A stretch of 64,000 bases of DNA, taken from NCBI GenBank assembly GCA_051004015.1, contig JBPCKT010000029.1, positions 62,001-126,000 of the forward strand, written 5' to 3'. The translations under genes and the position numbers were made by a program. Source of the DNA: SXOA01 sp051004015 (GTDB lineage Bacteria > Planctomycetota > Planctomycetia > Pirellulales > Pirellulaceae). Positions 54,201 to 63,013 of the stretch are shown in pieces. Under the pieces are notes generated by a model that did no database searches, was not told the origin of the DNA, and saw only the letters and a program-made list of their open reading frames with translations. How positions within the stretch are numbered: the stretch's first letter is position 1; the number at the start of each line of letters is the position of its first letter.

Positions 54201-55544
54201 ATGCTTCGCCTGAACTTTCTCCCGGTCATCGCTTTGAGTTGCGCCTGCGCGACCGTTGTTGCCGGCGACCCTGGGGCGTCGACGAAGCTTCGAGTCATTA
54301 TGGAGACCGATGCTGGCGGCGATCCGGATGACGAGCAATCGATGGTTCGCTTCCTGCTGTACACCAATGAGTGGGACGTCGAGGGGATCATTTGCACGCG
54401 CCCGCAAACCAAGCGGGACGAGAACAAGAACAGGGAGGGGACGGGGCTCGACATTGTCCGCCGGCAGCTCAAGGCGTACGCCGCGATCCATGACAAACTG
54501 AAGCAGCATGGCAAGTTCCCGCGTCCTGACGACCTCTGGGCGAAAACCGTAGCTGGCTACGACAACCGCGCGGACGGCGTGAAGCTGATTATCGATGCCG
54601 TGGACCGTGACGACCCTCGCCCCATTTGGTTTAGCAACTGGGGAACGAACGACGGCACCACCAGCAGTTTGCAGCGTGTACTCGATCAGGTCCTCAAGGA
54701 ACGTGGCCCGCAGGGCTACGCGAAGTTCAAGGCGAAGCTGCGACTCTGTTCGGACGACAAGTTCAACGGTCACACCACTAAACTCGATCCGCCCTGGAAG
54801 CTCTGGGTCTACACGAAGTTTCCCGACATGGATGGGGGACGGTGGTATCACCGCTTCGGTCCGCTGACCGCAACCGCCGGCGGCTTTGACCTGCGGCGCG
54901 ACGTGCTCACGGGCCACGGTCCACTCGGCGAGACGTATCCCACGAACACGCACCTCCCCCAAAAGGAAGGAGACACGCCGGAGTTTCTCTATCTCGTTCC
55001 CAACGGATTGAATGAGCCCGATGAACCAACGTGGGGCTCCTGGGCCGGTCGCTTCGGCAAGCAAGACCAGGCTGGAGACCGCGCGTATTACTGGCCGAAT
55101 GTGCGCGACTCGATCGACGGGAAAGCTCACCGCGATCACACGCTCGCTCCGTGGGCGGCCCACATTCAGAACGACTTCCGCGCCCGCATGGATTGGTGTG
55201 TGCGAGACTACGGCGACGCCAATCATCCGCCGCTCGCGCGCCTCGCCGGCAAGCTGCGCCAGACCGTGAAGCCGGGACAAGCCGTGCTGCTCGATGCTTC
55301 CTCTTCAGCCGATCCAGACCAAGACGAGCTGCGTTTTGAGTGGCGCTACTATGCCGAGCCTGGCACTTATCGCGGTCCGGCAATCAAACTTGACGTGAGT
55401 CGTGAAGGGATCGCCAGTTTCACGGCGCCTGGGGTCGAGACTCCCCAGTCGGTGCATATTATTCTCGTTCTCACGGACGCCGGTGATCCACCGCTAACTC
55501 GCTACGCGCGGAGCGTGATCACCGTGGAACCGCTCGGAGAATAG
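54201..55544 (+). CDS. Secreted DUF1593 protein (nucleoside-hydrolase-like)
   Basis: 447 residues with a signal peptide (MLRLNFLPVIALSCACATVVAG). TDAGGDPDDEQSMVRFLLYTNEWDVEGIIC is the DUF1593 counterpart of the metal-binding DTD motif of inosine-uridine nucleoside hydrolases; IWFSNWGTNDGT and the later YYWPNVRD also fit. A C-terminal beta-rich domain with LLDASSSADPDQDELRFEWRYY resembles Ig-like or cellulose-binding (Sde182-type) modules. It likely hydrolyses an N-glycosidic or glycosidic bond outside the cytoplasm. Confidence 0.85.
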   Translation: MLRLNFLPVIALSCACATVVAGDPGASTKLRVIMETDAGGDPDDEQSMVRFLLYTNEWDVEGIICTRPQTKRDENKNREGTGLDIVRRQLKAYAAIHDKLKQHGKFPRPDDLWAKTVAGYDNRADGVKLIIDAVDRDDPRPIWFSNWGTNDGTTSSLQRVLDQVLKERGPQGYAKFKAKLRLCSDDKFNGHTTKLDPPWKLWVYTKFPDMDGGRWYHRFGPLTATAGGFDLRRDVLTGHGPLGETYPTNTHLPQKEGDTPEFLYLVPNGLNEPDEPTWGSWAGRFGKQDQAGDRAYYWPNVRDSIDGKAHRDHTLAPWAAHIQNDFRARMDWCVRDYGDANHPPLARLAGKLRQTVKPGQAVLLDASSSADPDQDELRFEWRYYAEPGTYRGPAIKLDVSREGIASFTAPGVETPQSVHIILVLTDAGDPPLTRYARSVITVEPLGE

Positions 55545-55636
55545 CTACCAACCAGCGAGAGGTCAGCCGGCCCCGCGCCAACGACAAAACCCACGACTGC
55601 AATACAACTTGCAGCCGAGGGTCGGTGAATCGGATC

Positions 55637-55672
55637 GTGTCCAGACCTGGACACAGCGGATTTTGCAAATCC
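55637..55672. promoter_or_regulatory. Two adjacent short palindromes, possible operator
   Basis: GTGTCCAGACCTGGACAC is an 18-base palindrome with a 2-base centre, and GGATTTTGCAAATCC a second one starting 3 bases later. They sit 98 bases upstream of the membrane-protein start at 55770, within a gene-free gap. This would fit one or two dimeric repressor sites, though neither matches a regulator I know. Confidence 0.4.
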
Positions 55673-55769
55673 AGATGCGTTGGGTTAACTTAACGGTGCG
55701 AATTCAACAACGATCTCCAGCACTCGCCGGCTTGGAGGCCTGGCAGGTGCGCAATTTGGGGAAACGGAC

Positions 55770-57047
55770 ATGGGTCTTTTTCAACGCAAACGATTTGTCT
55801 GGAACGAACCGTGGTTTTTTCAGCAGCGCATCAGGACCATGAAGGGCTGGCTGCTGTGTTCGCTGTTGCTGCTCGCGGTGGCAATTGCCGTCGGAGCGGC
55901 TATGTTCTTCGGGGCTCCGGCGGCAAAGCGAATGCACGTGCTGGAAATCATGGGCCTGAGCGTCGGAATGGCGGCTGCGGTTTGGTGGGTCTTGGACGGG
56001 ACCAATACGCGGCGGCAAGCGGTTCTCTTCGAGGATTCGATCGTGGTGGGGGGAGACATGGGAAAATACTCCCATCCAACCACTTACAAGTTGTCCGAGA
56101 TTCCCAGCGCGGCGATTGTCATGCCGGAGGAATCCAAGTGGCCGGAGCCCGCCCTGTTCTTTCTCTACAAAGGCGAAGAACAAGCGATTGGGATTGAATC
56201 GAAAGCCAGCCTGAAGCGATTGGCTCAGGCCATTCATGATGCGGGAATTCCCGTTCGCTTGGACGGTTGGCAGCCGAATCAGGAGAGCGAGTTTGCCAAG
56301 GCATTTTCTTGGGAGGCCGATCCGCCACAGGTTGTGGCCAAAGCGCGGATGGAAACGTTGCCGCCAGGCACGGCCAGCCTGATGACGGTTCCAGGAATTC
56401 TTTTGGCGATCATCCGTCAGTGCTGGGCAATCGTGCTGTGGTTGTTGCTGACCGGCGCTGCCGTGTACTACGGCTATCAAAACTGGAATAACCTCGGGCT
56501 GCTGCGGATGATTCTGCTGATCATCATTCCGATCGGAGCGATGTATATCGCGGGGGTGTACACCGACCGGTTCGCCACCGCTTCGACGTCGTACGGATTA
56601 GGCCGCATGGCCAGGAATCAGATTCGCAAGCGCGACGGCGTTCAGCTCGATCCGGGCGCGAACGACCTGGTTCCCGTGGAGATCTTCGTTCGCGACCAGT
56701 TCGCGAATACGGTGCAGAAAATCCATGAGATGGGATACCTGCAAGTGGATCACCCCGGCCAGCGAATGTTGTTCGAAGGCAAGAAAGAACGCTGGTGCAT
56801 CCCCGCCAAGTCAATCCATTCGCTCGCGATTGAAGAAGTCCAGGCCGGAACGCCCGGACAATCAGCAACCGGAGCCCTCAACTATTACGTCGTGGTCAAG
56901 TTTGCCCCGGACGCCGACCAGAAATCCGACCAGGAATTCGGCTTTCGCTGTGCCGAACGCGACTATGGCGAGTTCGACGATATTAAACGCGCCCAGGGAG
57001 GAATTCGCGTTTACGAAGCGTTTGACTCGTTACTTTCGAATGGTTGA
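55770..57047 (+). CDS. Membrane protein, unknown function
   Basis: 425 residues. Hydrophobic segments about 26-47 and 63-80 near the N-terminus and about 208-230 and 240-262 in the middle, separated by soluble domains of roughly 120 and 150 residues. The soluble parts have mixed alpha/beta character with regularly spaced aromatic residues, in keeping with PH-like domains on an integral membrane protein. No enzyme motif. The start has a GGGGAAAC purine run just upstream. Confidence 0.65.
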   Translation: MGLFQRKRFVWNEPWFFQQRIRTMKGWLLCSLLLLAVAIAVGAAMFFGAPAAKRMHVLEIMGLSVGMAAAVWWVLDGTNTRRQAVLFEDSIVVGGDMGKYSHPTTYKLSEIPSAAIVMPEESKWPEPALFFLYKGEEQAIGIESKASLKRLAQAIHDAGIPVRLDGWQPNQESEFAKAFSWEADPPQVVAKARMETLPPGTASLMTVPGILLAIIRQCWAIVLWLLLTGAAVYYGYQNWNNLGLLRMILLIIIPIGAMYIAGVYTDRFATASTSYGLGRMARNQIRKRDGVQLDPGANDLVPVEIFVRDQFANTVQKIHEMGYLQVDHPGQRMLFEGKKERWCIPAKSIHSLAIEEVQAGTPGQSATGALNYYVVVKFAPDADQKSDQEFGFRCAERDYGEFDDIKRAQGGIRVYEAFDSLLSNG

Positions 57048-57188
57048 TCAAGTGTGTGAATCACGAAGGTGGCATCCAAAGTGGACCCCCAACTGAAATA
57101 CCGTCTCGATTCAATAACGAACCATCACGCCGATTTAGCACTTGAATAGCGGAGAGGACAGGATACCCTGAATCCGCGCCGTCGTTTT

Positions 57189-57241
57189 GCTGCCTGTTTG
57201 AGAAATCGCAAGCAGTGTAACGGTTTAGGCAGCTTGCGATT
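57189..57241. promoter_or_regulatory. Two mutually exclusive hairpins
   Basis: GCTGCCT (57189-57195) can pair with AGGCAGC (57227-57233), while AATCGCAAGC (57204-57213) can pair with GCTTGCGATT (57232-57241). The arms overlap, so only one hairpin can form at a time. It lies 193 bases after the membrane-protein stop and 68 bases before the 3' end of the kinase-linked small gene, so it may be a terminator or an alternating structure. Confidence 0.45.
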
Positions 57242-57308
57242 CGCTCATCATATTACGCATTTTGCGCGGCTTTTCAAGACGGTCCGCTACAAAACCGCTA
57301 CAAACAAT

Positions 57309-57665
57309 TCACCGAGGTCCGCTTTCGTTTGTTGCCTCATCTGCATTCTCTGAAGTAGGCCGAATAGTCCGGAGGAGCTCAGCAAGCAACGGGTCAATCT
57401 GCGGAAGCAACAGCGTTTTCAGGGCACTTCCCAGTTCATTGAACGGGACAAACCGGAGTCGGGCCTCCCGGTTGCGAGGGCTCGAATTCCTGGCGGCGAG
57501 ATATTCTTCGCGATCCCACGCAATTATTCCGAAGCCTTCTGGAACGAGCAGTGCCGCCTGGAGAAGTAAGCTACCGTCAGATTCACTCGGAATAGGACCG
57601 CAGGCTTTACCCGCGGGTAACGAGCTCACGTCGCCAAGTAGCGAAATCAAAAATCGAAACCTCAT
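57309..57665 (-). CDS. Small protein translationally coupled to the Ser/Thr kinase
   Basis: 118 residues from ATG 57665, which overlaps the kinase stop (ATGA). The sequence (LLLQAALLVPEGFGIIAWDREEYLAARNS and LKTLLLPQIDPLLAEL) has no catalytic motif that I recognise. Gene coupling suggests it is a partner or modulator of the kinase or its regulon. It is soluble and has no signal peptide. Confidence 0.6.
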   Translation of the reverse strand: MRFRFLISLLGDVSSLPAGKACGPIPSESDGSLLLQAALLVPEGFGIIAWDREEYLAARNSSPRNREARLRFVPFNELGSALKTLLLPQIDPLLAELLRTIRPTSENADEATNESGPR

Positions 57666-60600
57666 TCGCTTTCGCGTGATTTCCACAGGAAATCAACCTG
57701 TCGCAGCGCGGTAAAATCATCACTTTCACGCAATTCTTCAAGCACGAGGGCGTCCGAGAGCTGATTTGTGATATTTGCCGACTGAAGAGAGGAAACAGCG
57801 TTGAGCGTGAATCGGCTGGCAATCGTGAGCCGATGTGTCTCTGGAATACTATCATCACCTCCTGCCGCAGCGGCACAAATCGCCCAAGTTCGCGCTTCGA
57901 GGAATAGTAAGTCTGCGCGATTGGGGTCCCTTTCACACTTGGCCAATAGTGCCTCTGCCTTGGCGTATTGTCCATCTCGTGCGTGCGAGGCCGCCAATTC
58001 GAGTTGCCATCCCGCTCGCATCTCATTGGGCCCTAGAGACAACGCATCTTCCCAACAGCTGGTAGCGACGCAGTGGTCTCCCATTCTTGTATAGGCGACC
58101 GCAAGATTGGCAAGCGTCAACGCATATTGTTTGCGGACAGAGGATCGTTCGGGATGTACGGCAACAACTTGTCTGATGATCCTCGCGGCTCGCGCTAACA
58201 ACCGCTCAGAGTCCAACAGGGCTGAAGAGTTGAGAAGCAAGCGTCCCAGGTTGTTAAGCGATGCCGCGAGGTGAAGCTGATAATCGAGGTATTCCGGATA
58301 GTCCGTGGTTAGTTTTTCATAGTGCCTGACTGCAATTCGCAGCTCCGCCGCGGCCTGATCCCAACTGCCCTCACCTTCATGCAACCGAGCTAAAGTACTG
58401 TGACTGGCGGCCAAATGGTCACAGAAGTCAGGCACGTCGGGATGCTCGGCAACCAACCCGGAAAGTAGTTCGATTGACCGACGCACCGACTGACCGGCTC
58501 CCTCTTCCTGATGGAGATCCAGTAGGGTGACAGCCAAGTTATTAGCCGACAACCCAAGCTGCTCCGACCGATTGGGGAGCGGGGCTTCACGATACAAAGT
58601 TTCCCAGAGCTTTACCGCCGCCTGAGCTTTCTCTTTCGCTCGATCCAGTTCGCCCAGACGGCGCTGGAGGATTGCGAGATTGTTATGACAGCGCGCCAGT
58701 TCCTCCCGGAGCTGCGGATCTTGCGGCTGATTGGCAAGCAAATTTTCCAAACAGGTCGTGGCTCTGGATAGATCGGCCACAGCTGCCCCCGCACTTCCGT
58801 TTTCGCGAAGTCGTGCTTGCACCACCAGACAACGAACCAGCAATCGCTCGAAATCACGTCGCGCGGGGCCGTTCTCACCAGACTCACAAATTCGCAGCGC
58901 AGTTTGGCAATGCTGTGCGGCACTTTGCGGCTGCCCGGTGTCGTGAAACAATCCCGCCAACTGCGTGTGGGCCGCCGCCATCTCCATAGAGAAGCTGGCG
59001 TCGTTGGGGAGTCGCTCGGCAAGCTGCTCAAACACGTGGATGGATTCGGACAAATGGCTGATCGCTTGCTGCGGATCACCAAGTTCCGCTGTCAATGCTC
59101 CGAGGCTCGCCAACGCGCGGCCACGCTCGGTCAAGATCTGGCTATCGGAGGCCTTTTGCCGCGCAAAGACGCCGTAGTAGGCGGTTGCCGCAGCAAGAAG
59201 CTCCTGCCGCAATCGTTCCAGGCCTTTGGCCTTGAGGCGCGGATCCTTGCTCAAGCGATTTAGAAAACTGTCCACAGACTGCCGGGCAAGTCCTAAATTC
59301 TCTTCGGCGCGAATTCGCTCGCGACGTTCGGCCCGCAGCGCAAAACACGTTGTCGTCAAACCGACGGCAGTGGCCACGAGAGTTGTTACCAGCAAGCTCG
59401 CGGTTGTTGCCAGGAGTGCCGCCGCCAGCGGACGTCGACGACACCAGCGCGCCGCCCGATCGTAGCGGCTGGTTGGCCGGGCATGGCTTGGTTCTCCCTC
59501 CAAAAAACGCCGCAGCTCATCCGCTACCTCGGTCGCCGATCTGTATCGCTTCAGTGGCGATTTTTCCAGGCATTTCAGACAGATGGTTTCCAGGTCCCGG
59601 GGAAGCGAGTTGATGAGTTTACGCGGCTCGCAAGGGGGGTCGTCTTGAACTTGGCGTAGGACTTCATTGGGGGAGCTTGCTTGAAACGGAGGCCTGCCGG
59701 TCAGAGCATGATAGAGCGATGCGCCAAGGCCGTAGACATCCGACTCACAGCCAACCTGAGAGGCATCAGCTGCTTGCTCTGGAGACATATAATGGGGCGA
59801 TCCCAGCAGCTCGCCTGCCCGAGTAAACGCGCTCGCATCCTCGATGAGTTTCGCCAGGCCAAAATCGACCAGGAGCGCCCTTTGACTGGTGCGCTCGATG
59901 AGAATGTTGGCGGGTTTCACATCGCGGTGCAGGATTCCTCGCTCATGAGCTGCCGCCAACGCCTCGGCGACCCCTTTCATCCATTCGGCTGCTTGTCGCG
60001 GCGGAAGCGGACCTTGGCGGAGGGTCTCCGCCAGGCTCGAGCCGTCCACGTACTGCATTGCGAAGTAGTGCAGTGGTCCCGCACAGCCAGCACCATAGGC
60101 CCTGACGACGTGCTCATGCTCGATGCGAGCAACGGCAGTCGCTTCATTCACAAAGCGGCGGGTTACCGACTCTTGCTCACCGGCGGGAATCCGCTGCAGG
60201 AGCTCGGACCGAACAATCTTTAACGCGACTATTCGATTCACGCTGATCTGGCGGGCCTTGTAGACGATCCCCATGCCTCCTCTTCCCAAGACCTCAATAA
60301 TCTCGTAGTCGCCAATTCGGGTCCTCCGGCCGATGGGAGCCGGCGGCGTACCCGAGCGCTTCCAAAGGGGAGTCTCCGCAAGGTCGTGCGTGACATTACC
60401 TCCGGAGTCCGGCCGGCAAGGACGACTTCGAGCCGAGGCCAACGCCTGAGTGACGATGTCGGCATGGCGAGGAAAGCGAACGTGGTAGGACTTCTCGTCG
60501 ATGGTGATTGCCGACGACAACCGATACTCAAACTCAATCTCCAGCAATTCTTGAAGCAGCGTGTCGGAAACCGTCGGAGAGAATTGTTCCAGAGAGGATT

Positions 60601-60718
60601 CGATCCGCGGTGTCTGCCCGTGTTGCCAGGCCTTTTCGAAATCGTCGCAAATGCGGTCGATGTTCTGGCAAGTTTCGATGTCGCGGGCGGAAGCATCCAC
60701 CATAGGGGGCTTTTTCAC
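57662..60718 (-). CDS. Transmembrane Ser/Thr protein kinase with TPR-rich C-terminal half
   Basis: 1018 residues. A 130-residue helical N-terminus (typical of planctomycete kinases) leads to the catalytic domain: glycine loop GRGGMG at 145-150, Lys167 in VALKI, HRDVKP at 264-269, DFG at 285-287 and SPHYMSPEQA. A transmembrane helix (ALLATTASLLVTTLVATAVGL, about 433-453) separates it from a 560-residue domain of TPR repeats outside or across the membrane. It is divergent from an ECF sigma factor, a pairing known in planctomycetes where kinase phosphorylation is thought to control sigma activity. All core catalytic residues are intact. Confidence 0.92.
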   Translation of the reverse strand: MKKPPMVDASARDIETCQNIDRICDDFEKAWQHGQTPRIESSLEQFSPTVSDTLLQELLEIEFEYRLSSAITIDEKSYHVRFPRHADIVTQALASARSRPCRPDSGGNVTHDLAETPLWKRSGTPPAPIGRRTRIGDYEIIEVLGRGGMGIVYKARQISVNRIVALKIVRSELLQRIPAGEQESVTRRFVNEATAVARIEHEHVVRAYGAGCAGPLHYFAMQYVDGSSLAETLRQGPLPPRQAAEWMKGVAEALAAAHERGILHRDVKPANILIERTSQRALLVDFGLAKLIEDASAFTRAGELLGSPHYMSPEQAADASQVGCESDVYGLGASLYHALTGRPPFQASSPNEVLRQVQDDPPCEPRKLINSLPRDLETICLKCLEKSPLKRYRSATEVADELRRFLEGEPSHARPTSRYDRAARWCRRRPLAAALLATTASLLVTTLVATAVGLTTTCFALRAERRERIRAEENLGLARQSVDSFLNRLSKDPRLKAKGLERLRQELLAAATAYYGVFARQKASDSQILTERGRALASLGALTAELGDPQQAISHLSESIHVFEQLAERLPNDASFSMEMAAAHTQLAGLFHDTGQPQSAAQHCQTALRICESGENGPARRDFERLLVRCLVVQARLRENGSAGAAVADLSRATTCLENLLANQPQDPQLREELARCHNNLAILQRRLGELDRAKEKAQAAVKLWETLYREAPLPNRSEQLGLSANNLAVTLLDLHQEEGAGQSVRRSIELLSGLVAEHPDVPDFCDHLAASHSTLARLHEGEGSWDQAAAELRIAVRHYEKLTTDYPEYLDYQLHLAASLNNLGRLLLNSSALLDSERLLARAARIIRQVVAVHPERSSVRKQYALTLANLAVAYTRMGDHCVATSCWEDALSLGPNEMRAGWQLELAASHARDGQYAKAEALLAKCERDPNRADLLFLEARTWAICAAAAGGDDSIPETHRLTIASRFTLNAVSSLQSANITNQLSDALVLEELRESDDFTALRQVDFLWKSRESE

Positions 60719-60919
60719 TTAAAAAGACTCACGAAGATTGCGACAAGCATTTTAGGACCAGGCAACGGCTCCGTCCATACGCGGGCGCCATCCAGGTGGG
60801 CTGCCATCTATTCCTTGATTCGTGTCAGGCGGGTCATCAGATTTTGATTGTGCGGCTTCTTGGGCGTGGCTATGATACGGCGGGGGCTGCCGGGAAAGCG
60901 GGACAATGGTTAGACGCTT
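60719..60919. promoter_or_regulatory. Divergent promoter region of kinase and ECF sigma factor
   Basis: 201 bases between divergent starts, so both promoters must lie here and could be co-regulated. I see no matching -35/-10 pair or obvious operator; the sequence is GC-rich with short inverted words only. Confidence 0.5.
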
Positions 60920-61540
60920 ATGGATGACCTCACTGTTTGGATCAAAAAGCTGGGCAATGGCGATCCCCGCGCCGAGCAGGTGATTTGGGACAACTTCTTC
61001 AGCCGGCTGGTCCGCCTCGCGAAACAACGATTGCGACATTTGCCCGTCGGTGCGGATGATGAGGAGGACATTGCACTCAGCGCACTGGGTAGTTTCTATA
61101 AGGGCTTGGCGGACCACAAGTTTCCTCGCCTCGACAGCCGCGACGATCTCTGGAAGTTACTAGCGACCTTGACGATCCGTAAGACTATTGCACATCGGAG
61201 GCGCGGAAAGGCACTTAAGCGCGGCGGTAAACACGAACTGCGCGATTCGCGCGGGCCTCGACCAGACGACCAGTGGGAATTCGAGCTTGCCGATCCCGCA
61301 CCTTCTCCTGAATTCGTTGTTGTTATGACCGAGACTTTCAACGCCATGCTGTCCGGTTTGGAGGATGAAGTCCTGCGAACAATTGCGGTTCAAAAATTGG
61401 AAGGTTACTCTAACGAAGAAATCGCCGGAGGGCTGGGTTGTGCCGTGCGAACCGTGGAACGCAAGTTGGCGAGAATCCGCCAACTTCTGGAGTTTCATGG
61501 GCAAGAACGTCCGAGCGCCTCGGCTCGGGCTAGGGAATGA
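60920..61540 (+). CDS. ECF-type RNA polymerase sigma factor
   Basis: 206 residues. Region 2 is recognisable (WDNFFSRLVRLAKQRLRHLP, then DEEDIALSALGSFYKGL) and region 4 (LEGYSNEEIAGGLGCAVRTVERKLARIRQLL) has the helix-turn-helix that reads the -35 element. It is of the type I associate with planctomycete kinases (ECF groups controlled by phosphorylation rather than an anti-sigma factor); no anti-sigma gene is adjacent. It ends in convergent overlap (11 bases) with the caspase gene. Confidence 0.88.
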   Translation: MDDLTVWIKKLGNGDPRAEQVIWDNFFSRLVRLAKQRLRHLPVGADDEEDIALSALGSFYKGLADHKFPRLDSRDDLWKLLATLTIRKTIAHRRRGKALKRGGKHELRDSRGPRPDDQWEFELADPAPSPEFVVVMTETFNAMLSGLEDEVLRTIAVQKLEGYSNEEIAGGLGCAVRTVERKLARIRQLLEFHGQERPSASARARE

Positions 61541-62939
61541 GCAGGATCGTGCCGCCGGCGTTATCTATCAGCAAGGGCGTCTGTTCCGCACTGATGTTTT
61601 CTTTGACGTACTTTTTAATGTCTTCTTCGATCAGGCGAAACGCTGCCCCAATTTCCAACCTACCGTTGGCCTTTCCGGCCGCTTGTACGAGGTAATGCGT
61701 GAGCACGCTCTCCTGACTCGGGGGCAGCATCTCCCAAGCCAACTGGTTGGCCTGGCATGCGGCGATGATGGCGGTATCCTTCTGGCCAAGGTCCTTGGCT
61801 CGCTTCACTTCGCCGTCGAAGAAATCAACGCGAGACAGCTTGTCGACCTGCTTGTCCACCAAAGGAGCAGCGATGCCTTTACGGCCTTTGGCCTTTTTGC
61901 CCATCGCATCCCCAAATCCCTTGGACGATCCGCCGGAGTGGCAATTGTCCAGGACGATGCAGACCTTGCGACCTTCCAACTGCTGGATCCAGCGTCCGAA
62001 GACATCGTCCAGGATCATGGTGTCATCTTTACCTTGCTTGCCGTCCTGAGGTACGAGGTACTCGTCAAACCCATCCGCTTCGTCGCCGTTGGTGTCTGCG
62101 CACCGGCCGCCATGCCCGCTGTAGAAAATGAACACCGTATCCCCCGGTTTGGTCTTCGCCGGCAGATCCTGAAAGATGGCGGCTTCAATGGCGCTCCGCG
62201 TGGCGTCCTTGTTCGTTAGCAGCAGGACCTCATCCACTTTGCATTGCTTCTTGAGCAAATCGGCCATTACCTCGGCATCGTGGTGAGAAACGGTAAGGTC
62301 ATTGATGGTTTGGTCCGCATAATCGCTGATGCCGATGCACACCGCGACCCGCCGCGGCTTGTTGTTCCTTTCGCGCTGTCCTACATCCCCGGCAGCGAGC
62401 GTCGTCAAGTCCAGAAACACTTCGGCGAAATCCTGCGGCTTTCTTTGCTGCGCTTCACGCAGGATTTTAAGAACCTCATCTGTCGGGACCAGAGGGGGCC
62501 CTTCCTTGGGGACTAGCGTTTTCGCGGCTTTGAGCGATTCGGTGTTGCCGACGAGTGCAAATAAACGGCCTGTACCGAACGGAGCAATCGTTTTGAGGTC
62601 CCAGCTGTCCTTTTCGGACGGAATCGTGATTTCCGTTTTTGCCTTGATCGCCGTGCCGGCGGCAAATTCATTGGGATAAAGCAAGAACACCTGCTCCTTG
62701 CCATCCACCACCTGGATGTAATAGAGATACAAGTATCCCGACCTTTCCGATTCCACAGTGACAACGAGATTCTCACCTTCGACATAGGTGTGGTCTTTGC
62801 GATTCACTCCTAGGCGAACCATGAATGCCGGGTGCTGATTCAGGCCGCGGCCGACAACGCCAAACGCCTTGTCAGAATTCTGGCCTCGGGCGGCAGTGGC
62901 CAACGCCAGGCAAAGTAGCAAGCTCAGGCAGGAACGCAT
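61530..62939 (-). CDS. Caspase-family (C14) protein with DUF4384-type N-terminal domain
   Basis: 469 residues from ATG 62939 with a signal peptide (MRSCLSLLLCLALATAARG). Residues about 30-130 are the DUF4384-like domain (RSGYLYLYYIQVVDGKEQVFLLYPN); the C-terminal half is a caspase/metacaspase with His about 276 (YSGHGG) and Cys about 333 (LDNCHSGG), and VAVCIGISDYAD before it. The dyad is intact. A signal peptide places this caspase outside the cytoplasm, unlike metacaspases in other bacteria. Next to another DUF4384 gene and the kinase/ECF pair. Confidence 0.9.
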   Translation of the reverse strand: MRSCLSLLLCLALATAARGQNSDKAFGVVGRGLNQHPAFMVRLGVNRKDHTYVEGENLVVTVESERSGYLYLYYIQVVDGKEQVFLLYPNEFAAGTAIKAKTEITIPSEKDSWDLKTIAPFGTGRLFALVGNTESLKAAKTLVPKEGPPLVPTDEVLKILREAQQRKPQDFAEVFLDLTTLAAGDVGQRERNNKPRRVAVCIGISDYADQTINDLTVSHHDAEVMADLLKKQCKVDEVLLLTNKDATRSAIEAAIFQDLPAKTKPGDTVFIFYSGHGGRCADTNGDEADGFDEYLVPQDGKQGKDDTMILDDVFGRWIQQLEGRKVCIVLDNCHSGGSSKGFGDAMGKKAKGRKGIAAPLVDKQVDKLSRVDFFDGEVKRAKDLGQKDTAIIAACQANQLAWEMLPPSQESVLTHYLVQAAGKANGRLEIGAAFRLIEEDIKKYVKENISAEQTPLLIDNAGGTILLIP

Positions 62940-63013
62940 CGCAATACTCCTTCGGGATTCAATGATTCGGTGATGGAAACCATGCTCCACAGTGAATTGT
63001 CAGCGCACGCCGT

